Below, one piece after another: positions 1 to 10,000 of a stretch of 64,000 nucleotides of DNA; position 1 is the first letter of the stretch; every line of letters starts with the position of its first letter. Both the position numbers and the translations under genes were made by a program. Below the pieces are notes generated by a model, which was given only the letters and a program-made list of their open reading frames with translations, searched no databases and was not told the origin of the DNA. The DNA comes from Sulfurimonas sp. Its GTDB lineage: Bacteria > Campylobacterota > Campylobacteria > Campylobacterales > Sulfurimonadaceae. The DNA lies in assembly GCA_028687935.1 (NCBI GenBank), contig JAQTZE010000011.1, forward strand, positions 1 through 64,000, in the 5' to 3' direction.

Positions 1-35
1 CCTCCAATTATATAATTACATTACAACTACATCGT

Positions 36-124
36 GGATCTTTGGCAGAGTTGGTCGAATGCACCGGTCTTGAAAACCGGCGAGGGTTATACCTCCCAGA
101 GTTCGAATCTCTGAGGGTCCACCA
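36..124 (+). tRNA. tRNA-Ser (anticodon TGA)
   Basis: An 89-nt cloverleaf with a seven-pair acceptor stem (GGATCTT with AGGGTCC), discriminator A and encoded CCA. The anticodon loop CTTGAAA gives anticodon TGA, and the variable arm is long as expected for serine tRNAs. The gene is intact and its 3' end is the attachment site of the island that follows. Confidence 0.97.
98..124 (+). repeat. Island attachment site, tRNA-side copy (27 bp)
   Basis: The last 27 bases of the tRNA-Ser gene (T arm, acceptor strand and CCA) are repeated without mismatch at 26639-26665 in the same orientation. Together with the integrase next to the distal copy this marks the core att site. Confidence 0.9.
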
Positions 125-193
125 CTTTAAAATCCTTTAAAACTCCCTAAAATAGGCTTCTAAACAACACTTTAAGTTTACACTAAAAACTTC

Positions 194-215
194 ATTGTTA
201 CCCTATTGCTACCCA
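194..215 (+). repeat. Putative integrase arm-type site, left end
   Basis: A 22-bp sequence with two tandem half-units (GTTACCC and GCTACCC) separated by TATT. The identical 22 bp recur at 26492-26513 next to the integrase start. Copies just inside both ends of an integrated element fit arm-binding sites of a tyrosine recombinase. Confidence 0.6.
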
Positions 216-413
216 TCTTTTACAAATTTACTTTTTTCGGTTAAAATTTTTATGTTCAAACATAGTAGTTTGACAAAATTGAAGTTCCTACTTTAAAAGT
301 ATAAAATGCATGACACAAAGAGAGAGTGAAGTCATAGTTAACACTTTCGGATTATGCATAATGAATTAAATTAATTAAGATGTAAACTTAGAAGTTTAGC
401 GCAAAACAAGAGG

Positions 414-488
414 CAGATTGGTTCTGCATTATATAATAAAAATAAGAAGAGTATGTCCGACTCACGCAGGAAGTAGCCGACATGCTCT
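414..488. other. Gene-free island end with two hairpins
   Basis: The 125-606 interval has no coding sequence that I can support. It contains a short hairpin near 414-427 (GCAGA/TCTGC) and a longer one at 448-488 whose ten-base arms pair with one G-T (AGAGTATGTC with GACATGCTCT). These could belong to a small RNA or to the recombination or excision control region. No family was recognised. Confidence 0.3.
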
Positions 489-606
489 AAATGGAAAAAG
501 ACGAGTTCGTATCTTGCTTTATCTGCGAATTTAAGAGGAAAACGAGAGCTGAAATGTATGTTAAGTCAGTTTGAAAGCACTATGAGCTTTAAAGTTTTTC
601 TAATGA

Positions 607-636
607 TTGACATCTAGTTTAGACCCGAACTATCTT
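607..636 (+). promoter_or_regulatory. Sigma70-type promoter for the HTH gene
   Basis: A perfect TTGACA at 607-612 is followed after 18 bases by TATCTT at 631-636. Transcription would start close to the ATG at 651, leaving little or no leader. This fits the absence of a Shine-Dalgarno sequence there. Confidence 0.5.
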
Positions 637-650
637 TAGTATTGATTATT

Positions 651-950
651 ATGGAAAATATTCCTAATGTCAATCAGATCATTATCAACGAGATAAGAGA
701 TCTAAGAAAAGCCGTGGATATTATTCTACGCAAACTTAACAAAGTTGATTTAACTGATGAGTTCAATATTAAGGGGCAAAAAAAAGCTGCCAAACTGTTA
801 GACATCTCAGTAGAAACTTTGCAAGATAGATTAAAGGAGGGAAAAAGATTGAAAGAAAATATGCACTATCGTGTTAAAATCAGCGAGTCTGGTCGCAAGC
901 GTTATTTCTTCAACCAAAGTGCCCTTCTATCTGTAAAAGGGCTAACATAG
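651..950 (+). CDS. Small helix-turn-helix protein, possible excisionase or island regulator
   Basis: A 99-residue protein with an N-terminal coiled-coil-like helix (residues 1-35) and a C-terminal helix-turn-helix of the AlpA/Xis/MerR-like kind, around the segment QKKAAKLLDISVETLQDRL. The window after the helices ends with RRYFF-like basic and aromatic residues typical of the wing. I chose ATG at 651; an upstream in-frame TTG at 642 has no better signal. It stands alone at the tRNA end of the island and opposite in direction to the cargo, as recombination directionality factors often do. The excisionase role is inferred. Confidence 0.6.
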   Translation: MENIPNVNQIIINEIRDLRKAVDIILRKLNKVDLTDEFNIKGQKKAAKLLDISVETLQDRLKEGKRLKENMHYRVKISESGRKRYFFNQSALLSVKGLT

Positions 951-1126
951 AGTATAGTTTACATTTGAACTAGATAAAAAACAAATGAATGAAAATCGAG
1001 AGGTTTTGCTCATATACAAGCAAAATTTATATATAAGTAAGTATCAAAAGTGATCATTATTTGATAACTTAAAAAAATTTAACTCTAAAAGTAAAAATGT
1101 AAGAATAGAGACACTTCAATTTAATT

Positions 1127-1159
1127 AAAAAGGCTAGGACTAGCTACCTTAGCCTTTTT
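1127..1159. terminator. Bidirectional intrinsic terminator
   Basis: A ten-base stem (AAAAAGGCTA/TAGCCTTTTT) with a 13-base loop. The A-run on one side and T-run on the other let it work for both strands. It lies between the HTH gene and the 3' end of the res gene. Confidence 0.75.
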
Positions 1160-1180
1160 ATCAAAAAAACTAACAAAATC

Positions 1181-4123
1181 TTACTTCAAAATATCCTTAA
1201 TCATTTGAGATAAATCATCTTTATTTATCTTGGTCTTATACTCTACATTTACACCTTTGTCTTTTAACTCTTTAAAAAATGCTTCGGCACTTTTTATCTG
1301 CAATTTCTCTTTAGTGCTTATATCATTTTTATTTTCATACCCCTTAGTCTCAACAACAAAGTATAGTTCTTTGTCGTCTTTTGACTCTATAACATACCCA
1401 AAATCTGGATTATAGTTTCTTCCATGAGCTGTAGGTATATTTACTTTAGGCAGTTTACCAAATACTATAATTCTTTTATCATAAGATTCATCAATAGTGA
1501 GTTTTTCTATATTACTGTCAACTTCCATAAAATCTTCATCATAGATTGATAGTTCTCTTATGTTTTTAGACTTGATTTTATAGGTTTCAACACCTAGACT
1601 ACCCTCTGGTATAAACTCTTTGATCTTCCCTTTTTTATCGGTAAGTGATGTATTAGAAGTTTTTATCTCTTTTAGGTCATAAGATATTTTATTTATGATC
1701 GTATCATATATGGCACTCACAAGTTGTTCTTCTATTTTTTTGAGTGCTAAGTTCTCATTTTGAGGTATTAAGTCAAACTTCTCTTTTTTGATTCCATGGA
1801 TCACTTTAGCTATTGTTTGCATACTAAGTTTAGTATTGTTTGATAATGCTTTTATAAACTCATAAAGTGTAAAAATCGAGTGAGTTTCAACTGCTACAGT
1901 ATCTTTTTGGCTATCATGCTTCTCTTTACTTTCAACATTTTTATCTCTTTTTATGATGATATCTTGACCGCTTATTTCAAAGTTTGCATCTATCTTTTCT
2001 ATCGCTGACTTAATCAAAGTCTCACTATCAATATCATATTTTACAACTGCATCATAGTTTAGATTGTCCCACAGAGCTTTAAACTTTTTAAAGTTGGCTT
2101 GATGAATTTTGATTTTTCCTTTTTCTTTTTTACCACTTCTATCTTTAGCTTTAACTCGGTTAGATGTTTTAAAGAAGCTATCAAAATACTCTTTTAGTTT
2201 TTTGCTATCGCACCCTTTCATCTCCAAAGATTCAAGCTCTTTTGATCTTGAGCTATACTCCTCTTTTGATAGTGTTATTTCACTCATATCATCTTCATTG
2301 ATAGTGATAAACCCCATCTCTTGGAGTTCATCAAGTAGTTTCGTTGCCGCTCTTGGTGTAGCTGCTATATGATTTTCTACCATAACATCTTCGTTAAACA
2401 GTTTTGAAACTTGCTTAATGCTATTTTCACTAATCTCATTTTGTATGGAAGTTACAAAGTTTTCTTCCGTTGATGGCACCACTACAAAAAGCTCATTAAT
2501 AAACTCAAAATTACTATCATCCCCAGTTATTCTCTTACCATCTTGATTAACAGCCAGTCTAAGTCCACGACCAATTTGTTGGAGTTTAGATATTTTAGAA
2601 TTACTTGGGGCTAATTTACAAAGCGTCATAACATTTGGATTATCCCAACCCTCTTGCAGTGCCCACTGAGAGAAGATAAATCTAAGATCACTATCAAAAG
2701 ATAATAACTCCTCTTTTTTGTTAAGTATTAACTCAATTGCCTCTGCTTCATCTCCCTCTTTTTTAGACTTAGCAAAGTATCCGCTATGTATCTCATTTAA
2801 ACTCTCTTTTGTTTTTAAAAGGTACTTTTTATAATCTTCATCGAGGTTTTCTCTTTCTAAAACTTCACCCAGATTTTTAAGATAAAGCTTTTCAAAAAGC
2901 TTTGCAAGCTCTCCAGTTGTTCCCTTATCAGTAAGATATTTATCTACTCTATCGATGAAAAATAAGCAAAGTGCTTTTATATCAAGTTTAAATAGCTCTT
3001 CTTCCCTCTCAAAATGATTTTTAATAGCAGTATCTACAATAACACGCTGCATCTCATCAAGAAGCACACCATAACTCTCACTAACTCCAAGAGGCAGTGA
3101 AATATCATTGGTAAAGATTATTTCACTTTTTGTAATTTTCTCTACAACATAACTATTAAGATACTCTATACCTACTTTTTCACCAAGGTTCTCACCTTTT
3201 TCTAAAACAACTTTTTGATTTTTAGAGTTTACATCTTTGTACTCAATAGTAGCTTTATAATCTTTTTGACTACTTCCAGCTACTTTTGTAAATGCAATAG
3301 TATGATTATCTACATTTTCATTTCCAACAGTATCAACCGTTATAGCCTTGACAAGTCCTCTACTAAATGCATCTACACTATCAAGTGTATAGATAAGATT
3401 TTTGTATTCTTCCCCTTTGTAAGTGGCTCCAAACCGCAAGGTAAAAAGTGCATTAAACTCTTTGAGGTATTTTGCAGTCTGCTTACCCTCAAATCTATGC
3501 GGTTCATCTATGATTATTACAGGACGAAGCTGTGCGATAGCTTGCATATAGCTCTTTGCACGACCGATGAGGCTTTGTTCTATCTTACTTTTGTTTATGT
3601 TGTTAGAAGCTTTGTTAAATGACTGATAAGTCGATACAAGTACAGATATATTTTGATCGCTTGCATTAATATAATTGAGTACAGTTTTTTCACTATAGTT
3701 AAATACTGATATTTGTTTGCCATACTCTTTTACAAAAAACTCTTTAGTGATTTTGATGTTTTTGATAGTCCCTTGTCGTATAGGATTGGACGGTACCAAA
3801 ATGATAAATTTACTTAGTCCATAGTCACGATTAAGCCTATAGATAGACTCCAAAAAAGTAAAAGTCTTACCAGTACCTGTTTCCATCAAAGTATCCACTA
3901 CTAGCTCATCTTTGATAGACACTTCACCTATATCGACTTTGTTCGACTCTCTTACCTTTGTAATATTTTCTACCAAGATACTTTTTGAACTCTCAAGCTC
4001 AAAGGTCGGATTGCTCTTTCTATTGTCATTTGGTACAAAAGCTATATTTTTAAATACATCACTGATACTATCTACTGCTTGTTCTTGATAATCAAGTCTA
4101 TCAAACTTTATTTTAAGACTCAT
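1181..4123 (-). CDS. res: Type III restriction enzyme, Res subunit
   Basis: A 980-residue superfamily 2 helicase-nuclease that cleaves DNA together with the Mod subunit after ATP-driven translocation. Visible motifs are Walker A METGTGKT (80-87), the DEPH box at 206-209, a motif VI QIGRGLRL in the second RecA domain, and a C-terminal PD-(D/E)xK nuclease with PDF (D907) and VETK (E925, K927). The length is normal for Type III Res. It is the last gene of a run transcribed from about 13.5 kb, overlaps the RhuM-like gene by 11 bases and is followed by a terminator. All motifs are intact, so it is probably active. Confidence 0.95.
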   Translation of the reverse strand: MSLKIKFDRLDYQEQAVDSISDVFKNIAFVPNDNRKSNPTFELESSKSILVENITKVRESNKVDIGEVSIKDELVVDTLMETGTGKTFTFLESIYRLNRDYGLSKFIILVPSNPIRQGTIKNIKITKEFFVKEYGKQISVFNYSEKTVLNYINASDQNISVLVSTYQSFNKASNNINKSKIEQSLIGRAKSYMQAIAQLRPVIIIDEPHRFEGKQTAKYLKEFNALFTLRFGATYKGEEYKNLIYTLDSVDAFSRGLVKAITVDTVGNENVDNHTIAFTKVAGSSQKDYKATIEYKDVNSKNQKVVLEKGENLGEKVGIEYLNSYVVEKITKSEIIFTNDISLPLGVSESYGVLLDEMQRVIVDTAIKNHFEREEELFKLDIKALCLFFIDRVDKYLTDKGTTGELAKLFEKLYLKNLGEVLERENLDEDYKKYLLKTKESLNEIHSGYFAKSKKEGDEAEAIELILNKKEELLSFDSDLRFIFSQWALQEGWDNPNVMTLCKLAPSNSKISKLQQIGRGLRLAVNQDGKRITGDDSNFEFINELFVVVPSTEENFVTSIQNEISENSIKQVSKLFNEDVMVENHIAATPRAATKLLDELQEMGFITINEDDMSEITLSKEEYSSRSKELESLEMKGCDSKKLKEYFDSFFKTSNRVKAKDRSGKKEKGKIKIHQANFKKFKALWDNLNYDAVVKYDIDSETLIKSAIEKIDANFEISGQDIIIKRDKNVESKEKHDSQKDTVAVETHSIFTLYEFIKALSNNTKLSMQTIAKVIHGIKKEKFDLIPQNENLALKKIEEQLVSAIYDTIINKISYDLKEIKTSNTSLTDKKGKIKEFIPEGSLGVETYKIKSKNIRELSIYDEDFMEVDSNIEKLTIDESYDKRIIVFGKLPKVNIPTAHGRNYNPDFGYVIESKDDKELYFVVETKGYENKNDISTKEKLQIKSAEAFFKELKDKGVNVEYKTKINKDDLSQMIKDILK

Positions 4124-5123
4124 GTTTACTCTTTGTCAAAAGTTTTTTAGTGTATTTGTCAAAATCTGACTCATAAGTTTTATTTTCAATAATTTTAAAC
4201 TTACTATATTCATCAAAAGCTTTAGCTTTTGCTCTATCCCTTGAAATAGAGCCAAAACCTTCCAAAATTTCATACTCGTTAAAATCTAAAAATTTATCAA
4301 TACTTTTTTGAAGCCCTATCATATCCATAGCTTGTTGTCGCTCTACTATCCCCTCTATATAATCAAAATATGCAGAAGATAAGCGTTCTAGTGCTTTAAT
4401 CTCTTTTTCATCCAGATAGTTTTTAGCTACTGATACATCGGATTTTATTATGTTCCCATCAGGCGAATTTTTCCAAGTTTGTAACCCCATATTTGGTTTT
4501 TGACTATTAGCTTCATCATGAATTATTTCAGCAGCTGTTTTGCCTGTGATCGCATAGTGAAATTTATTTTGTACATGTGCATAAAAGTTTTTAGCGATCT
4601 CCGAGTCTTTATTGTAGTCAATACTGCATGCTTTAAAAATATCTGTAATCTGTTGATACACTCTTCTTTCACTACTTCGTATTTCACGAATTCTTTGAAG
4701 TAACTCTTTAAAGTAGTCTTCTCCAAAATATTGACCGTTTTTAAGTCTCTCATCATCAAGAACAAAGCCTTTTTTAACAAACTCTACAAGTGTCTGTGTA
4801 GCCCATATACGAAACTGTGTTGCTTCTTTTGAGCTCACCCTATACCCTACGGCAATAATCATATCTAAGTTATAATGCTCAACTACTCTGGATACTTCTC
4901 TATTCCCCTCAGTTTGAACTATTTCCATTTTGGAAATAGTTGAGTCATCCAACTCTCCATCATCTAAAATATTTTTGATCTGTTTATTTATAGCTGGAAC
5001 GCCCGTGCCAAAAAGTTCAGCTAGCTTTTTTTGAGAGAGCCAAAAAGTATCTTTATCATAGACTATGTCAATATTTGATTTTCCAGCAGGAGTAGTATAA
5101 AAAACTATTTTATGTCTTTTCAT
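4113..5123 (-). CDS. RhuM-family protein inside the type III R-M operon
   Basis: A 336-residue protein of the RhuM family (named for a Salmonella SPI-3 gene). The N-terminus has a winged-helix-like DNA-binding region with LSQKKLAELFG (about 29-39), followed by the family core with RVVEHYNLDMIIAVGYRVSS and RIWAT. Biochemical function of the family is not established. It sits between mod and res: 3 bases after mod and overlapping res by 11. Such insertions are common in type III R-M loci and suggest a regulatory or auxiliary role, which is inference only. Confidence 0.85.
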   Translation of the reverse strand: MKRHKIVFYTTPAGKSNIDIVYDKDTFWLSQKKLAELFGTGVPAINKQIKNILDDGELDDSTISKMEIVQTEGNREVSRVVEHYNLDMIIAVGYRVSSKEATQFRIWATQTLVEFVKKGFVLDDERLKNGQYFGEDYFKELLQRIREIRSSERRVYQQITDIFKACSIDYNKDSEIAKNFYAHVQNKFHYAITGKTAAEIIHDEANSQKPNMGLQTWKNSPDGNIIKSDVSVAKNYLDEKEIKALERLSSAYFDYIEGIVERQQAMDMIGLQKSIDKFLDFNEYEILEGFGSISRDRAKAKAFDEYSKFKIIENKTYESDFDKYTKKLLTKSKHES

Positions 5124-5126
5124 AAC

Positions 5127-7007
5127 TTACCCCCTAAATCTTAATTTATCAGGTTTGATACCAAGTTTGGTTATATTGCTCTCTATCTCAAGTGTAAACT
5201 TGTCATTGCTAATATTTGGGCTGTAGACCGTGATGTATTCACACCCTTTTTTCTCTTTTAATGCTTCAACTAACTCATCAGATGTTATATCACCTAGTAT
5301 AAATGCTACATTTGAAGCCAAATAAAGCTTATCTTTTATAAGCTCTTTGTGTTTTGTGCTAAGTGGCAATGTTTCTGCTACAAAAAGGTTGTAAAGTATC
5401 TCTTCATTTGATTCTATGGTTTTGTTTTGTGTAAATGTCAATAAATCATCTTGGCTCATCTCTTCAAGTGATTTTTGATAGATTTTTTGTTTTGCATCTT
5501 CTACAATCTCAAAGGTTCTAAAACCTATATCTAGATCTTGTTTGGTGATATCACCTTCAACGATCTTATTTCCAGCTTTATCTATTCTTGTTTTTGTGAT
5601 ATCAAAAATGGTCCCATAACCAGCTTTTTTAGCTTCACTTGTTTGAGAAGTCTCTTCTGCCCATTGAACACAGATATATTTTCTGTTTCCACCATCTTCA
5701 GCATTTAAGTCCATTACTGCATGTGCTGTTGTACCACTTCCAGCAAAAAAATCTAAAATTAAATCATCATCTTGAGCATTTGGGACAATCTGTATACACC
5801 TTTTTAACATTTCTATAGGTTTGGGAAAATCAAAAACTTTATTTCCATTAAAAAGAATTCTTAAATCTCTTGCAGCTTTCTTATTACCTTCTAGATCATT
5901 CCATAATGGGGAAGGTCTTTTAGTTCGTCCTTCTAAATAATACTTAACATAAGGCCACCAAATTTCAGTATTTCCACGTTTAGACTTTTTCCATATAATA
6001 AAATTTTCTTTCATGAGCTTTTCATATGTTTTCTTTTCAAATCGCCAACAACTTTCATATCCTGCAGGAGCAATTGGATAGAGTTCATTATTATCAGGGT
6101 CTTGAATCGCATAATACATATTTGGTCTATCTTCACGTTTGTCATTGCTTCCTGTTTTTCGCATTTGATCATAAGCAAAGTGACCTTTCTCATCTTGATT
6201 CTCAAATCGTTTTAAATCCTTTTCTGTTAAAGGCAAACCACTCAAATCGTAATTGTCGTTTTTTGTATATAACAATATAAAATCAAATGAACTTCCTAGA
6301 CCTCCACTATCTTGTCCTGTAGTTTGACCTGTAGCACGTACAATATTACCCATAAAATTTGTTTCGCCAAAAATTTCATCACATAATATTTTTAGTTGAG
6401 AAAATTCATTATCATCAATTGATATAAAAATTGCCCCATCTTCTTTTAATAAATCTTTTGCTAAAAGAAGTCTTGAATACATAAAGCTAAGCCAACCACT
6501 ATGTGTTTTAGCTCCTTGGATGTTCTCTATGTAATCGATATACTCTTTGTCATACCCCAACTCTTCAAGTGTCTGCTCCGTAGAGCTTGTGAAGTTGTCG
6601 TTGTAAACAAACTCATCACTCTTTGTATTATATGGTGGATCGATATAAATCATCTTGATAGATTCAAAATAGTTGTGGCGAAGTATCTTCAAGGCATCAA
6701 GATTATCCCCTTTTATAAGGATATTCTCTGTTTCATCCCAGTTTTTACTATCATCTTTTAAAGGCTTTAAAACTTTGTAGTTTTTCGTAAAAGCAGTATG
6801 ATAAGCTTCTTTTTTACCAACCCAATTGAGCCCATAACCATCTTCTTTTATCTCTGCTTTTGATGGATCTAAACTCATCTGTAATTTCTCTTTATCGATG
6901 ATATATTTACCCTCTTCATCAATGCTTACAGCATGAGGAAACAGCTCTTTTAGTTTTTGATAATTATTGTCGTTTATACTTTGTTCTTCTATTATATTTT
7001 TTTTCAT
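5127..7007 (-). CDS. mod: Type III restriction-modification methyltransferase, Mod subunit
   Basis: A 626-residue adenine-N6 DNA methyltransferase. The catalytic motif DPPYNT lies at 123-128 and the SAM-binding motif FFAGSGTTA follows near residue 440. This order marks the beta class used by Type III Mod proteins. The stretch between them should hold the target-recognition domain, so specificity cannot be read from the sequence. Mod recognises the site for both modification and restriction. The gene starts 14 bases after the YobI-like NTPase and is followed after 3 bases by the RhuM-like gene. I see no simple-repeat tract of the kind that makes some mod genes phase variable. Confidence 0.95.
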   Translation of the reverse strand: MKKNIIEEQSINDNNYQKLKELFPHAVSIDEEGKYIIDKEKLQMSLDPSKAEIKEDGYGLNWVGKKEAYHTAFTKNYKVLKPLKDDSKNWDETENILIKGDNLDALKILRHNYFESIKMIYIDPPYNTKSDEFVYNDNFTSSTEQTLEELGYDKEYIDYIENIQGAKTHSGWLSFMYSRLLLAKDLLKEDGAIFISIDDNEFSQLKILCDEIFGETNFMGNIVRATGQTTGQDSGGLGSSFDFILLYTKNDNYDLSGLPLTEKDLKRFENQDEKGHFAYDQMRKTGSNDKREDRPNMYYAIQDPDNNELYPIAPAGYESCWRFEKKTYEKLMKENFIIWKKSKRGNTEIWWPYVKYYLEGRTKRPSPLWNDLEGNKKAARDLRILFNGNKVFDFPKPIEMLKRCIQIVPNAQDDDLILDFFAGSGTTAHAVMDLNAEDGGNRKYICVQWAEETSQTSEAKKAGYGTIFDITKTRIDKAGNKIVEGDITKQDLDIGFRTFEIVEDAKQKIYQKSLEEMSQDDLLTFTQNKTIESNEEILYNLFVAETLPLSTKHKELIKDKLYLASNVAFILGDITSDELVEALKEKKGCEYITVYSPNISNDKFTLEIESNITKLGIKPDKLRFRG

Positions 7008-7021
7008 TTTTGGTTTGCCTT

Positions 7022-10000
7022 CTAATTTCTATTTTTAATAATAAGTCTAATCTGATTTTTTTTCTCTGGCTTCTCAGAAGTTATAAATTCTCGTGAATAT
7101 AATAATTTGATAAACTTTTTATTATAATCTGAAGCTGAAATCATTGTATGCTTTCCATCAAGTTTAGCAATTTTACTATACTCATCAGGCATTAATTCTA
7201 ACATCTCAACGAGCTCCTCATCATTTAATTCACTTTTTTGTTCGACCAACAAATTAACTTTTGCCTCTGTAGATTCAAGTTGTGAAATCATATTTTTTAT
7301 ATAATAATAAGGTTTGATAATAGTTTTATCTATGTTTGAATATATTAGTTTTGCAATTTTTGGAGTACTTATTAAATCATAGTCTATAAGTTCAATAATC
7401 TCTCTCTTGTTTTTATCTGAAATATTATTTGATTCTAAGAGCTTTGTAATATCATCACTATCAACACTAAAACTACTGTACTCTTCAATGAATTTATTTA
7501 TATTTTTCTCTAAAAATGCAATATGTTGATTATTACTATTTTCTTTGAGAAGTTCAAAATTTATATTTCCAAATTTCAAAATTACATCATGCACAAGAAC
7601 ATTTATTTTTTCTTCATCTAACTTTGACAAATCTAAATCTTCATAATGATATCCATTCTTTAGGACTAAATTTTTATAAGAAAGTAAATCAAAATCATTG
7701 CATTCTATTAACCCTCTTAATAATTTTGTATTAAAATTTGGATGCTGTTCTTTATATTTATTATCTATACGAACACTTAATAACTCTTTTGAATTATCTT
7801 CTTCGTTCAAATATCCGATTAAACTATCATCTAAAATCTCTGCATAATTGTAATAATCTGATATATTGTCCCAAGAAGAAATTAGTTTGTTTTCTTCTAC
7901 TAACACATGCCAAAGGTCTTTTTCTTCTACTGAATTAATTTTTGAGATTTTTACTGCTTGATGCTTAATGATTTTAATTTTAAATTCTTCTTCTAATTCT
8001 TCACTATTAGTATTAAGAAGTTTTAAAACAGTATCTTCAATTTCCTCAACATTTGTATCAATAGTAAGATTTACATTTTCAATATATTCGCTTAAATTAT
8101 CTTCTATATACTGTTTAAGTTTTTCTGCGTTTGAGTTTAATATTGTCGTATAGTGAGACTTTCCAAGAGTGTCATATATACTAGAATCATAACTGCTTTC
8201 AACATACATTATATAATTTATCATTTGTTGATTTAGCTCGTAAAAATTATTTTCATAAATAAATTTAAACGGTGTAATTTTGCCTTCAATATCTTGAAAA
8301 AATTTGAATTTGATATTTAAACCTTTAATCAAACTTTCAAATATATCATTAAAAGCCTCATTTGAACTATCAAACTCCTCTAAAGAGCTAATATAGTCTT
8401 TTAGTGAGTCATTGACGTTAAATTCTACAATATCTTTGTATTCTAAATTATGTAGAAACATATAAAAATATTTACTTTTCTCTTCATCTGTTTTATTATT
8501 TATAATATATTGCCAAATTGATGGATAGTATTTAGCTATGCCTTGAATAAATGCATTTATATTTTTTTGTGTATCTAGGTAAGAGAAAATAAACTCTACC
8601 GAAGCTTCATTTTCATTTAATAACTGTTTAAATATTTGAACATATTGTTTTGGATATGAGTTTTTATGTTCAATTATATAAGCAACTAATTTAAAATTTA
8701 AAATAGATTCTTTTTTAAATTCTCCTACTTCAAGTCTTTCTTTTTTAAGAACTTCTTCTAAATTATTTAATTCATAATTAAAATCAAAATGTTTGCCGTT
8801 GTTTTTGATATTTAATAGAAAATCATTATCTGCTTTTGTAATACTTTTCCCAAAGAAATTTGATATATAGAGATCATAATCTTTATTTATATATCCGTAG
8901 CTAATCAAATATTTTAAAAGAGGCTTCTTGTCAAAATTTTCATCAAATATTTTAATATCTTTATATGTGTTTATAATTTTTTGAACAGAGAAATTCTCTA
9001 TTTCATTTATTTCATCTTTTAGCTTATTAATTTGTTTTAGTAAATCATTCTTTTTCTTGTTAGTTTTATCTATAATAAATTGTTTTCTTTGTTGATATGA
9101 ATATTTAGGATTAACTTCATTTTCAATTGTTTTAAAATTTAATTTTGCATTGTATTGATAGTTATCAAAGCCTATTTGCTCACAATTACTAATTAATTCA
9201 AAGTTTGCATCTTCTAATGCTGTTGTTAAATTAAAGGTTTTACTCGGAACATAGATATTTCCCCTAAAGTTACTAGAAAACTTTTCAACTATTCTAAAAA
9301 GATAAATCTTTCGTAGTTCTTGTATAGCTTCTTGTGGTTCTTTATCTATTTCTTTGATTTTTTGTTGAATAGATTCAATCTCGTTATTTAAATTGTCAAT
9401 AGTAGTTTTTATATATTCTGATTTTCTATTAAAAATATTATAGACCAAACCATCATGTTTATGTAATTTTTCAAAATCTTGAGGTTCGAAATTTTTATAT
9501 ATTATCATTGCTAGTAGTTCAGTTTTATCTAACTGCTCATCAAGAGTTGTAGTATAAATTTTATATTCGTTATAAATATTTTTTAAAAGTCTCATATCTG
9601 CTATATAAAGTGAAATATCATATAAAAAATTAGGGCTAACTTCATCCTGAAAAAATTCTAGTAGTTTATCTTTTGAGTTGGTTGCATTAATATACGGAAT
9701 GATAGGGATGACAAAATCAAAAAACTTTGTTCTTTCATTTGCGTTACAAAATATTTCATCTTTTACTGCATAAATAAATTTTATATCTCTGCCATCCATT
9801 TGTTCGGAGTTGTTTATAAAATTGTTAAGTTCTCTTAATTTTGTAAAAATATCTAGGTTTCCAAACCTGTCTAAATCTTGAAAAACAATTACATTGAAAG
9901 TTGTCTGTTCAAAAAAGTATAAGATTTCATCTAAATGTCTGTTAAGCAAAGATTCATTTTTTTTATCATTTGAGACTAATTCTAAATCTTTTAAATTGAG

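Noticed and set aside
3215-3622. A 135-codon plus-strand frame inside the res gene
   Set aside because: It lies fully antisense to an intact helicase-nuclease gene, has no ribosome site and reads as a Cys/Phe/Ile-rich shadow.
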